DNA of 64,000 bases from Opitutia bacterium (GTDB taxonomy: Bacteria; Verrucomicrobiota; Verrucomicrobiia; Opitutales; UBA953): assembly GCA_003569245.1 (NCBI GenBank), contig BGOM01000008.1, positions 1-64,000 on the forward strand, given 5' to 3'. Within the stretch, counting starts at the first letter, position 1; every line of letters begins with the position of its first letter. The position numbers were made by a program, and so were the translations under genes. This document shows, piece by piece, positions 1 to 7,232 of this stretch. The notes beneath the pieces are model-generated. The model did no database searches. It worked only from the letters and a program-made list of their open reading frames with translations, and was not told the origin of the DNA.

Positions 1-552
1 CCTTGAGGGCGATCTGGTTGTAGAGGGCGACGTCGCGGAGTTACGCGGGGTGGCGAGTTTCCCCTCGGGCACCGGAGTGGTGGTCGCGAAGACGAGCTTG
101 GCACCGGTCCTTGCGCAGCTCCGTGACGAGCGCGCGAGATTGCTTTCGTAATCCGCGGGTTCCACCTGGCGCTTGCCGCCCGGCATGATCTTCAGGTCGT
201 GCAACCCGAAGTTGAAGTGGATGACATCCCATTTGTCCTTGCCGAGCCACGTCGCGAGATTCGCCACCCCGTTGGAAGTCGGTCCGCCGTTCGTCGGGAT
301 GCGGTGGACGTTGGCCTTGCCCTCGAGCAGCTTGCGGACGGGCAGGGTGTACCCGATTGAGATGAATCGCCGATAAGCAGGATGCGCGGGAGGCCGGCGA
401 CATCCTTGATCGGCGTCATCGCCGGGTCGGGCGCCTTGGTCTTCGCCTTCGGCGCGACTTTGACGGTTTCCGTGGGCTGGGCCGGGGCAGGCTCGACCGC
501 GAGGGCGAGGGTGGTGAGCGCGAGGAGCAGGCCGAAAGGCAAGCGTCTTCAT
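1..552 (-). pseudogene. SGNH/GDSL hydrolase, N-terminal part, multiply frameshifted at window edge
   Basis: Read on the minus strand this is the front of a secreted SGNH-family esterase/hydrolase; its 3' end lies outside the window. The natural start is the ATG at 552-550, followed by a hydrophobic signal peptide ([14 protein letters not shown]). The block I motif ILLIGDSISIGYT appears near 385-345 only if the frame is changed straight after GDS. Further pieces typical of the family ([46 protein letters not shown]) lie in different frames. At least five one-base indels are needed, near 535-537 (extra base in an AAA run), 363-366, 132-137, 105-107 and 40-60. Because the homologous protein text stays intact between the shifts, I infer sequencing or assembly error at a contig end rather than gene decay. 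The exact substrate cannot be told. Confidence 0.7.
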
Positions 553-603
553 GGGATGGTCCGACCCTGTCGCGCGCCCGCCCGCTGGCAAGCGGGCAAT
601 CGA

Positions 604-2486
604 CTATCGGTTGAGCAGCTGCTTGGTCACCTGGCCCAGGTCGACCTCCGGCTTGCGGTCCAGCGTGGCTTGTAGCCGGCCGGGGCTTCGACCTTGGTGC
701 GGAAGAGGACGGTGTTGTCCAAGTCAAGGTCCTCGGACCAGATGAATTTGGCGCCGGCGAAATCCCCGCGGGCCTTATCGAAGGATTCTTTCGGTTTCAC
801 GCGTTCCTCGGTGTACACGGTCGCGTTCGCCCAGCCCGAGTCGTCGAAGTCGACGGCGTACCAGTTCGCCGGGATGGATTCATGGCGGACCTGCGGGTTG
901 GCGGTATCGCGGTTGAGCGGACCTTTGAAGAAACTCTTCGCCTTCCATTTCGCATCGGTGACGGTGCCGTCGGAGAACCTGATGATCAGGCCGGCGTCGC
1001 CGATGTGGTTACCGTACTCCAGGCCGGTCTTGGGGTCGGCGTTGTCCATGGCCATCACCGCGATGGTCATCGGGTATTCGGGCATGATGTCGACCGACAC
1101 GACATTGTGGGGCATGTATTCGATCGGGTCGACCACGCGCAGCTTGCCGTTGATGAAGAGGAGGAACCAGTTGTCCGCGTAGACGTTGAGCTTCAGGGCG
1201 TCGGAGGGGGAGGGCTTGATGAGGCCGGGAGGATCGCCAGGCCCGCCTTTGCCGCCCTTGCCCTTGCCGCCTTTGGGCCGGTCGCCCTTTGGTCGGTCGG
1301 TCTCGCCAGGGCCAGGTTGGGCCTGTTCGCCGGTCTCGCCCACTTCACCTTTGGCCCCCTCCTGCTCCGTCGCCGGCGGGCGTTTGCCTCCCTTGCCCTT
1401 GCCTTTGCCGTCGCCGCCCTTCGGACGCTCCCCGCCGGGACCGCCCGCGCCGCCCGGGCGCCGTTCGCCCGGTTTGTACGTCTCGGTCTCGGTCGTGCCG
1501 TCCGGCTTGGAGTAGATGAACGTCCAGGTGCCGTCCTCGTTCGCCGTGTACTTCACGCTCAAGGTCTTGCCGTTGAGCGCGTAGTTGAGCGCGTAGTTCT
1601 TGCCGTCGGCGGCGACCACGAAGTCCTTGATCAGGGCGCCTCGCAAGGGCTGTTGTGAGTAGGCCGTGCCTTCTCGGCGCACATGGCTGGCGGAAGGCTG
1701 AGGGTCGACCTGTCCGTCGATCTCGGTCACCTCGCCGTGGAAGCCTCCGTTGATGTACGGGTAGTTCTTCTGCGCATGATAGTGGTAGCCGAGGGCCTTC
1801 GTCTCGTGGCCGCCGAACTCGTCGAGTTTGCCCACGGCGCCGCCATCCGGTTCGTTGAACCCGTAGATCGGGTAGCCATCCAGCGCGACCGCGATCGGCT
1901 TGCCCTTGCCCAGCGTCTTCTCGAGGAACACCGGCGCGTCGTGGTAATGGTAATCGTCGCCCTTGCCGCAGTGGCCCCCGAAGTTGTCGAGCTCACCGAA
2001 CTTCTTGGCGTCGTCGCCGCGGTTGTTGAGCGCGTTGAAGATCGGAATGCCGTTCGCGGCCAGCGCGATCGCCCCGCGCATGAAGTGCGTCTTGGCCGAC
2101 ATCGGTTCCTTGGCGGGCACGGGGTGCAGCGGGATGCGCCAGGCCTTGTCGCCGACGTAGGTCTGTGGGATCGGCACCTGCTGCTGCCAGGACTTGATGC
2201 CGGCCATCAAGGGGTGGTCGGGCAGGCCCTTGGCCTCGACGTAGAGATACTTCTCATCCCAGCGGACCCCGACCTTCGGGGCGAAGGCCGCGAAGGGCGC
2301 AGCCAGCGGCGGGGTGGGGCCGGTCGAGCCGGTCGCGGCCGGCAGAAAGAACGTGAGGCGTGATTCGCCGGCTGTCACCGTTTCCATCGCGCGGTGTTTC
2401 GCCTCGATCGGAGGGACGTGGGCGAGGAGGTCGGCGTTGCCGAAGGTCAAGGCCAGCAGCGGCAGGAGGCATGACGATTTCTTCAT
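604..2486 (-). CDS. Secreted YHYH-domain protein with low-complexity linker (frameshift near C-terminus)
   Basis: About 625 residues. A signal peptide (residues 1-22) is followed by a YHYH domain: the name-giving motif is seen twice, GDDYHYHD at 179-182 and GYHYHAQ at 234-237, with the conserved LDGYPIYGF between them. Next comes a Gly/Lys/Pro-rich linker (about 345-430) and a C-terminal beta-rich domain (about 435-610) with paired segments such as NWFLLFINGK and WYAVDFDDSGW that suggests a galactose-binding-like fold. YHYH proteins are extracellular and of unknown activity; the histidines suggest metal binding, which is inference. The frame as given ends at 627, but one missing base near 666-670 shifts it: restoring it gives TLDRKPEVDLGQVTKQLLNR and a stop at 604-606. 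The same cluster of indels affects the neighbouring gene. Confidence 0.75.
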
Positions 2487-2528
2487 GGAGGAATTATAAG
2501 GCGGTAGGGCTTAACGGAAGATTAAGGG

Positions 2529-2692
2529 GTTGTATTAGGGCCAGGGATAGGGCCTGGGCTTGGGACAGAGACAGGGGCAGAGTCAGGGAGGGGCAGGTAA
2601 TCTTGGATAAAAGATGAAGACAAAGCGTCTACCAAGACTTCGGTCTTCACTTTCCCTGACCCTGCCCCTGGCCCTGACCCCCTGGTATTCCT
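2529..2692. repeat. Compound hexamer repeat: GGGNNN array, hairpin, CCCTGN array
   Basis: This intergenic element lies between two minus-strand genes. Its left arm (about 2537-2590) is a run of degenerate GGGNNN hexamers (GGGCCA, GGGATA, GGGCCT, GGGCTT, GGGACA), a pattern compatible with a G-quadruplex on the plus strand. A short hairpin with a TTCG loop follows (AAGAC 2634-2638, GTCTT 2643-2647). Its right arm is CCCTGA CCCTGC CCCTGG CCCTGA (2654-2677), roughly the complement of the left arm. Two more elements of the same make-up occur at 11651-12203 and 32374-32477. Function unknown; structure-based transcription termination is one possibility. The adjoining 2500-2527 looks like degenerate heptamers. 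Confidence 0.7.
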
Positions 2693-2700
2693 CCCCAGCC

Positions 2701-3651
2701 CTATTTCAACAACCCCTCGATTTCCTGCAAGGTGTCCGACGGGATGGTCAGGCGGCCGCCGCCGATCGTCTCGGCGATCTGGCCGGGCTTGCGGGCGCCG
2801 ACGATCGCGGAGGTGACGCGCGTCTGGCGGAGCACCCAGGCGATGGCGAGCTCCGCGGGGGTGGTGCCGAGGCGGGCGGCGAGGGTACGCAGGCCGCCGT
2901 TCAGCGCGATGTTGCGGGAGAGCAGCGGTTCGTTGAACTGGGGGTCGCCGCGACGGTGGTCGGTCGCGGGCAGGGCATCGACCCAAGCCTGCGTCACCTT
3001 GCCGCTGAGCAGGCCTTTCTGCATCGGGCTGTAGGGGATGAGGCCGATGTCGTGCGCCTCGCAGTACGGGATGATCTCGGCCTCGATGCCGCGGTTCAGC
3101 ATGCTGTAGGGCGGCTGCAGGAACGCCACGGGGTGGATCGGCTGGAGGCGCTTGAGTTGCGCGACGTTGAAGTTGCTGACGCCGGCCCAGCGGACCTTGC
3201 CTTCCCGCACCAGCTCGGCGATCGCGGACCAACCCTCCTCGATGTCCTCGTCGGGCTGCGGCCAGTGGATCTGGTACATGTCGATGACGTCGACGCCGAG
3301 GCGGCGCAGGCTGTCCTCGATCTCGCGGCGGATGCTGGCGCGCTTGAGGCGGGGAACGATCTGGCGGTCCGCGTCCCAGCAGCGTTCGCATTTGGTGGAG
3401 ATGATCGGCCGGCGACCCTTAAGCTCCTTGAGCGCGCGCCCCACGACGTCCTCGCAATGGCCGAGCCCGTAGACCGGCGCGGTGTCGAGCCAGTTGACGC
3501 CGAGGTCCAGCGCTTCGTGGATCGTGCGGATCGAGAGGGCGTCGTCCTGCGGCCCCCAGCCGAACTTCCAGTCGCCGCCGCCCATGGCCCACGTGCCCAA
3601 GCCGACCGGGGTGAGGTGGAGGTCGGCGCGGCCGAGCTTGCGGAGGTTCAT
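2701..3651 (-). CDS. Aldo/keto reductase
   Basis: A 316-residue NAD(P)H-dependent oxidoreductase of the aldo/keto reductase superfamily, a single TIM barrel in the cytoplasm; no signal peptide. The catalytic tetrad is visible: Asp and Tyr in LDTAPVYG, Lys in ISTKCE, His in YQIHWP. The C-terminal cofactor region SAIVGARKPGQIAET is typical. I chose the ATG at 3651 because family homology starts there (MNLRKLGRADLHLTPVGLG), 5 bases after the sulfatase stop; the longer open frame upstream only runs antisense-free through the sulfatase gene. The two genes form a likely operon. Reductases of this type beside sulfatases often act on sugars released from polysaccharides, but the substrate here is unknown. 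Confidence 0.9.
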   Translation of the reverse strand: MNLRKLGRADLHLTPVGLGTWAMGGGDWKFGWGPQDDALSIRTIHEALDLGVNWLDTAPVYGLGHCEDVVGRALKELKGRRPIISTKCERCWDADRQIVPRLKRASIRREIEDSLRRLGVDVIDMYQIHWPQPDEDIEEGWSAIAELVREGKVRWAGVSNFNVAQLKRLQPIHPVAFLQPPYSMLNRGIEAEIIPYCEAHDIGLIPYSPMQKGLLSGKVTQAWVDALPATDHRRGDPQFNEPLLSRNIALNGGLRTLAARLGTTPAELAIAWVLRQTRVTSAIVGARKPGQIAETIGGGRLTIPSDTLQEIEGLLK

Positions 3652-3656
3652 GGTGC

Positions 3657-5033
3657 TTACTTGGACTCGCCCTTGCGGGCCTTGTTCGCCTCCTGCAGCT
3701 GTTTCTGGGTCCGCATCGGCCAGTCGGGGTGGTCGACGTGCGCCTCCTTGAAGATCGCCAGGGCTTGGGCGACGAGTTCGGGGCGTTGGGCCGCAAGATC
3801 GACCTTCTCCGCGGCGTCGGTCCGGAGGTCGTAGATCTCGACCTTGGCGGCCGGCCCGTTGCGCACCGCCTTCCAATCCCCCCAGCGGGCGGCTTGCAAC
3901 GACTGCGCCTCATGCAGTTCCCAGTAGAAGTGGTCGCGCTTCGGGGCGGAGCCGCCGCGCAGGAACGAGGCCAGGGAAAGGCCATCGGTCTTCAGTCCGG
4001 CCGGGGCGGGGGTGCCGGAGATTTCCAGCGCCGTCGGGAGGAAATCCCAGAACGCCCAAGGCTCTTCGCTCACCCGGCCCGCCGGGACCTTGCCGGGCCA
4101 GCGGGCAAGCGCCGCCTGGCGAAGCGCGCCCTCGTAAAGGCCGCGCTTGTAGCCGCGCAGACCGTTGGCGGCCTGGTCGAAAAGCTTGCCGAGCTCGGAG
4201 CTCGGCGCGAACGACGACCCGTTGTCCCCCGCGGTCATCACCAAGGTGTCCTCGTCCAGTCCCAGCTGCTTGAGCAGCGCGAGCACGCGGCCGATGTCGG
4301 CGTCGAGCCGGGTCACCTGCGCGGCGTAGGCCTTCTGCGTCGCCGTCCACGGCTTGTCCTTGTAGGCGCCGAAGTCGCCGATCTCGTGGCGGCCGTGCGG
4401 CAGGGTGATGGCGTAGAAAAGGAAGAAGGGCTTGTCCTTCTGCGCCCGGATCCAGGCTTCGACATCCTGCTGGATGAGGTCCTGCGCATAGGTCTGGCCC
4501 ACCCCTTTGCCATCGTTGCCCGGCAGCTCGAAGCGCTGGTCATCGCGGTAGAGGTAGGTCGGGTAGTAACTGTGGGCGTGACGTTGGCAGTTGTAGCCGA
4601 AGAAATGATCGAAGCCTTGCTTCAGGGGGCTGCCGGGCGTGTCGAACATCCCCATGCCCCACTTGCCCATGCACGCGGTGGCGTACCCCGAGCCCTTCAG
4701 GGCCTTGGCGACCGTGATCGAGTCGGCCGGGATCGGCAGCTGGCCCTCGACCTTCAGTTCGCGGTTCGCGCGGATCGGGCTGTGTCCGGTGTGCTGACCG
4801 AGCATCAGGGACGTCCGGCTCGGCGCGCAGACCGCGGTGCCGCAGTAGCCTTGGGTGAACCGCGTGCCTTCCTTCGCCATGCGGTCGAGGTTCGGCGTCT
4901 GGATCAGCTTCTGTCCGTAGCAACCGAGGTCGCCCTGCGCGAGGTCGTCGCTCAGGATGAAGATGATGTTCGGTTTACGGGGCTCGGCGGCGCCTACGAC
5001 CGCGGTGAGAAGAAGGAGTAGGAAGCGGGGCAT
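3657..5033 (-). CDS. Secreted sulfatase (arylsulfatase family)
   Basis: 458 residues with a short signal peptide (1-16) and then the alkaline-phosphatase-fold sulfatase domain. The N-terminal metal site is [18 protein letters not shown] (residues 23-40), and the formylglycine motif is CAPSR at 69-73, so it is a type I sulfatase that needs maturation of Cys69. [11 protein letters not shown] carries the second metal-site Asp and Asn. It should hydrolyse sulfate esters outside the cytoplasm, probably on a sulfated glycan; the exact substrate cannot be read from sequence. The start at 5033 gives a clean signal peptide; the open frame upstream crosses repeat-containing DNA. The aldo/keto reductase follows after 5 bases. 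No anaerobic or FGE-type maturase is seen in the window. Confidence 0.93.
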   Translation of the reverse strand: MPRFLLLLLTAVVGAAEPRKPNIIFILSDDLAQGDLGCYGQKLIQTPNLDRMAKEGTRFTQGYCGTAVCAPSRTSLMLGQHTGHSPIRANRELKVEGQLPIPADSITVAKALKGSGYATACMGKWGMGMFDTPGSPLKQGFDHFFGYNCQRHAHSYYPTYLYRDDQRFELPGNDGKGVGQTYAQDLIQQDVEAWIRAQKDKPFFLFYAITLPHGRHEIGDFGAYKDKPWTATQKAYAAQVTRLDADIGRVLALLKQLGLDEDTLVMTAGDNGSSFAPSSELGKLFDQAANGLRGYKRGLYEGALRQAALARWPGKVPAGRVSEEPWAFWDFLPTALEISGTPAPAGLKTDGLSLASFLRGGSAPKRDHFYWELHEAQSLQAARWGDWKAVRNGPAAKVEIYDLRTDAAEKVDLAAQRPELVAQALAIFKEAHVDHPDWPMRTQKQLQEANKARKGESK

Positions 5034-5052
5034 GGGATTACGGAAAGGGGGT

Positions 5053-5196
5053 AGCGGTTGGCGGAAAGCCGTTAGGCGAGCCCATGACAAAAAGGGCAGG
5101 GGTGAGGTGATGCATAGCGTCCTTTGGCCGTGTAACAACCCAATCCCCATCCTAGGTTTGGACTATCTAACCGCCAACCGCTAAACTTTAACCGCT
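5053..5196. repeat. Inverted heptamer arrays (AACCGCC family)
   Basis: In the 184-base gap upstream of the sulfatase two short arrays face each other. At 5169-5196 there are four heptamers AACCGCC AACCGCT AAACTTT AACCGCT. At 5053-5080 the complement is seen as AGCGGTT GGCGGAA AGCCGTT AGGCGAG. Within them TAGCGGTTGGCGG (5052-5064) and CCGCCAACCGCTA (5171-5183) are a perfect 13-base inverted repeat 106 bases apart. The same unit recurs at 56951-56978. It contains no gene that I can support. Confidence 0.7.
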
Positions 5197-5217
5197 GGGC
5201 GCAAGCTCTTCCGCCGC

Positions 5218-6258
5218 TTACTCCGCCTGATCCTTCAGCCACTGCTGGTACTGGGCCTCGGTCTGCTCCGCGGTCAGCTTGCCGGTGTGGATGAGGATAC
5301 GGAAGCGGAAGGTCTCCGACTTGCCGGGCTGGATGGTGAAGTTGAGCGTGGTCTTGCCCTTGGTGAATTCCTTGGCGCCGAAGGGGTTGGCGGCGAAGAG
5401 GCCGTAGCCGCGGTTGTGCCAATAGGTCGGGAAGGTGCTGTTCTTCGGGTGGTCGAAGATACCGATACAGACATCCTCGCCCAGGACGGCCCCGGAGAGG
5501 GTCATCCACTTGGCCCGCGTGCTCCAGCCGCCCTTCTCGCCGACCTTGCCCTCGCTGCTGAGGTAGACGCCGTTGACGCCGGTGTTGTCGAGCTTGGCGA
5601 CGGTGGTGGGTTTGCCGCTGCCGTCGGTGAAGATCTCGGGCTTGGTCGAGGGCTCCTCGAGCGAGCGGGTGACGCGGATGGCGATGACGCCTTCCTTGGA
5701 GTCATGGAAGACCGCCGGCTTGTCCTGCGCGGTCAGGGTGACGATGCGGTCGATGATGCGCAGGTCCTTGGCGGCGCGGAAGACGAGCTGCTCGTCCTGC
5801 TTCAGCACCGTGGAGCCATCGGCCATGATCCAGTCGGCGCTGACCTGCAGCGTCGCGACGCCCTCGCCGGACCGGGCGGACTTGATGCCGGTGTGCTTGA
5901 CGCGTCCGTAGGGGACCTTGCTGTCGCGGCTGAAGCCCTCGGGCGGCGAGTTCCAGAAGTCGGTGCCGTTCACGTTGCCGTAGTTGAACCACGACGAGAT
6001 GTGGTGCGGGTGGTCGGTGCGTTCGCCGGCGACCTTCTCGAGCGGGAAGCCGCGGGTGAAGATCTTGCCCGTCGACGTGCGCAGCGGGGAGAGGAGGGGC
6101 TTCTTCTGGTCGTTCCAGAAGACGTACGACGTGAAGGGCTGGCCGTCGACGAGGACGTCGACCTGCTGCTTGTCCTTTTGCTCCACGAGCTGGACCTGCT
6201 CGGCGCGGACCGGGCCGAGGGCGGAGAGGAGGGCGAGGAGGGGGAGGGCGGCTTTCAT
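5218..6258 (-). CDS. Secreted DUF6807 (PmoA-like) family protein
   Basis: 346 residues: signal peptide (1-18, cleaved near VRA-EQ), then a beta-sandwich domain of the DUF6807 family, formerly labelled PmoA-like. Visible family features are DHPHHISSWFNYGNVNGTDFWN near residues 75-97 (two segments DHPHH and GTDFW), a repeated FHDSKEG, and IGIFDHPKNSTFPTYWHNR with RGYGLFAANPFG further on. The family is common in Planctomycetes and Verrucomicrobia next to sulfatases and glycan-degrading genes, and its activity is not established; the name methane oxygenase found in some databases is misleading. The ATG at 6258 is chosen for the signal peptide; an AGGAG-like sequence lies about 12 bases upstream, one of few in this window. 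Confidence 0.85.
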   Translation of the reverse strand: MKAALPLLALLSALGPVRAEQVQLVEQKDKQQVDVLVDGQPFTSYVFWNDQKKPLLSPLRTSTGKIFTRGFPLEKVAGERTDHPHHISSWFNYGNVNGTDFWNSPPEGFSRDSKVPYGRVKHTGIKSARSGEGVATLQVSADWIMADGSTVLKQDEQLVFRAAKDLRIIDRIVTLTAQDKPAVFHDSKEGVIAIRVTRSLEEPSTKPEIFTDGSGKPTTVAKLDNTGVNGVYLSSEGKVGEKGGWSTRAKWMTLSGAVLGEDVCIGIFDHPKNSTFPTYWHNRGYGLFAANPFGAKEFTKGKTTLNFTIQPGKSETFRFRILIHTGKLTAEQTEAQYQQWLKDQAE

Positions 6259-6329
6259 GGGAGAGGGGAGCTCCTGACGCCTAACCCTGCCCGGCCCTCC
6301 TGCCAAGGGAGTAAAATGAATAATATCTG

Positions 6330-6722
6330 TCAGGCGCCGGCGACCATGAAGCCGAGCGTTTCCAGCAGGAGCAGACCGGAGAGGATCGCGCCCTGTCGCC
6401 AGAAAAGCCGATGTTGCTCGAGGGCCGGGCCGAGTTCCCCCTCCGCGCCGAGGTGGCGCCCGCAGCGCAGGAGCGACCGGAAGGTTCGGACTCCGTAGGC
6501 GCCGGTGGCGGCGGCGAGCACGCCGAGGCAGAAAGCGATCGTGTCGCCGGTCAGCGTGCCGATGTGGTCCGGGAAAAGGATCAGCATCATGACCGCCCAG
6601 GTCAGCGCTCCCAGTCCCAGCAGGATCATGCCGACAAGACCCAGCCAAGCCATGACCAGGATGCTCGTCCGGGCTTTCCGGAAGATTTCCGCAGGCGGGC
6701 TATCCGTGTTATCGGGGTTCAT
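6330..6722 (-). CDS. Small membrane protein, unknown function
   Basis: 130 residues, no recognised family. A 20-residue polar N-terminus (MNPDNTDSPPAEIF) precedes two close hydrophobic helices (about 22-45 and 58-78, including ILVMAWLGLVGMILLGLGA and GDTIAFCLGVLAAATGAYG). A charged stretch follows (LLRCGRHLGAEGELGPALEQH), then a last hydrophobic segment (ILSGLLLLETLGFMVAGA), so three membrane passages in all. It starts 2 bases after the stop of the upstream membrane gene, so the two are surely co-transcribed and may form one complex. The chosen ATG is the first that leaves the neighbour intact. Confidence 0.7.
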   Translation of the reverse strand: MNPDNTDSPPAEIFRKARTSILVMAWLGLVGMILLGLGALTWAVMMLILFPDHIGTLTGDTIAFCLGVLAAATGAYGVRTFRSLLRCGRHLGAEGELGPALEQHRLFWRQGAILSGLLLLETLGFMVAGA

Positions 6723-6724
6723 GG

Positions 6725-7036
6725 TCAAGGTGAGCGGAGGAAGTTCCAAGTCAGGGCTGCGGCGAGGAAAGCCCAGAGCAGCAGGTGGGCCCGAAGGTTC
6801 GTCTGCCAGAACTCGGCGAAGGCCTGCGCCGCCTCGGTGCCTCCGGTCACGTCCGGCCAACGCGCGGCTTGGGCGAGTTTCCAGAGTTTGCGCCCGACAT
6901 AGACGTGGGTCGCGACGTAGGCCGCGACCAGGTAGAAAAGGCGGTCATGGAGCAATCGTTCCGGTCCGAAGGGCTGGCCGGTGGCGACCCCATGATGGAT
7001 GATGGTCAGGATGACCAAGGTCACCGCCAGGAGCAT
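6725..7036 (-). CDS. Small membrane protein, unknown function, start uncertain
   Basis: At least 103 residues with a first hydrophobic helix, an amphipathic middle (FGPERLLHDRLFYLVAAYVATHVYVGRKLW) read as two segments, and a C-terminal helix (NLRAHLLLWAFLAAALTWNFL). The ATG at 7036 lies inside the first membrane helix: the same frame runs upstream through TRPWLLATGALLALW and SPTPSPGEALRR to about 7190 but has no ATG, GTG or TTG there. Either a one-base error in the GGGG/CCCC runs near 7095-7100 hides the true start, or the protein begins mid-helix. It overlaps nothing and is followed after 2 bases by the other small membrane gene. Function unknown. Confidence 0.6.
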   Translation of the reverse strand: MLLAVTLVILTIIHHGVATGQPFGPERLLHDRLFYLVAAYVATHVYVGRKLWKLAQAARWPDVTGGTEAAQAFAEFWQTNLRAHLLLWAFLAAALTWNFLRSP

Positions 7037-7232
7037 CCAGAGCGCGAGCAGGGCGCCGGTGGCGAGGAGCCAAGGGCGGGTCCGGCGGAGCGCTTCCCCG
7101 GGGCTCGGGGTCGGGGAGGCGGGGGAGGCACTCCGATAGCCTACTGGCCGGCTGAACGGCTGCCAAGGGTCATGTTTTCTATTTGTGATAAGGAACCAAG
7201 CGGGCGTACCGTGGGTCGAGACCCCGTACCCT

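Noticed and set aside
5034-5217. tRNA or small RNA gene in the gap upstream of the sulfatase
   Set aside because: No cloverleaf or conserved TPsiC-arm sequence is found; the gap is explained by the heptamer arrays.
5218-6258. Methane monooxygenase subunit PmoA
   Set aside because: The database label PmoA-like for this family is historical; the protein is secreted, lacks membrane helices and stands with glycan genes.
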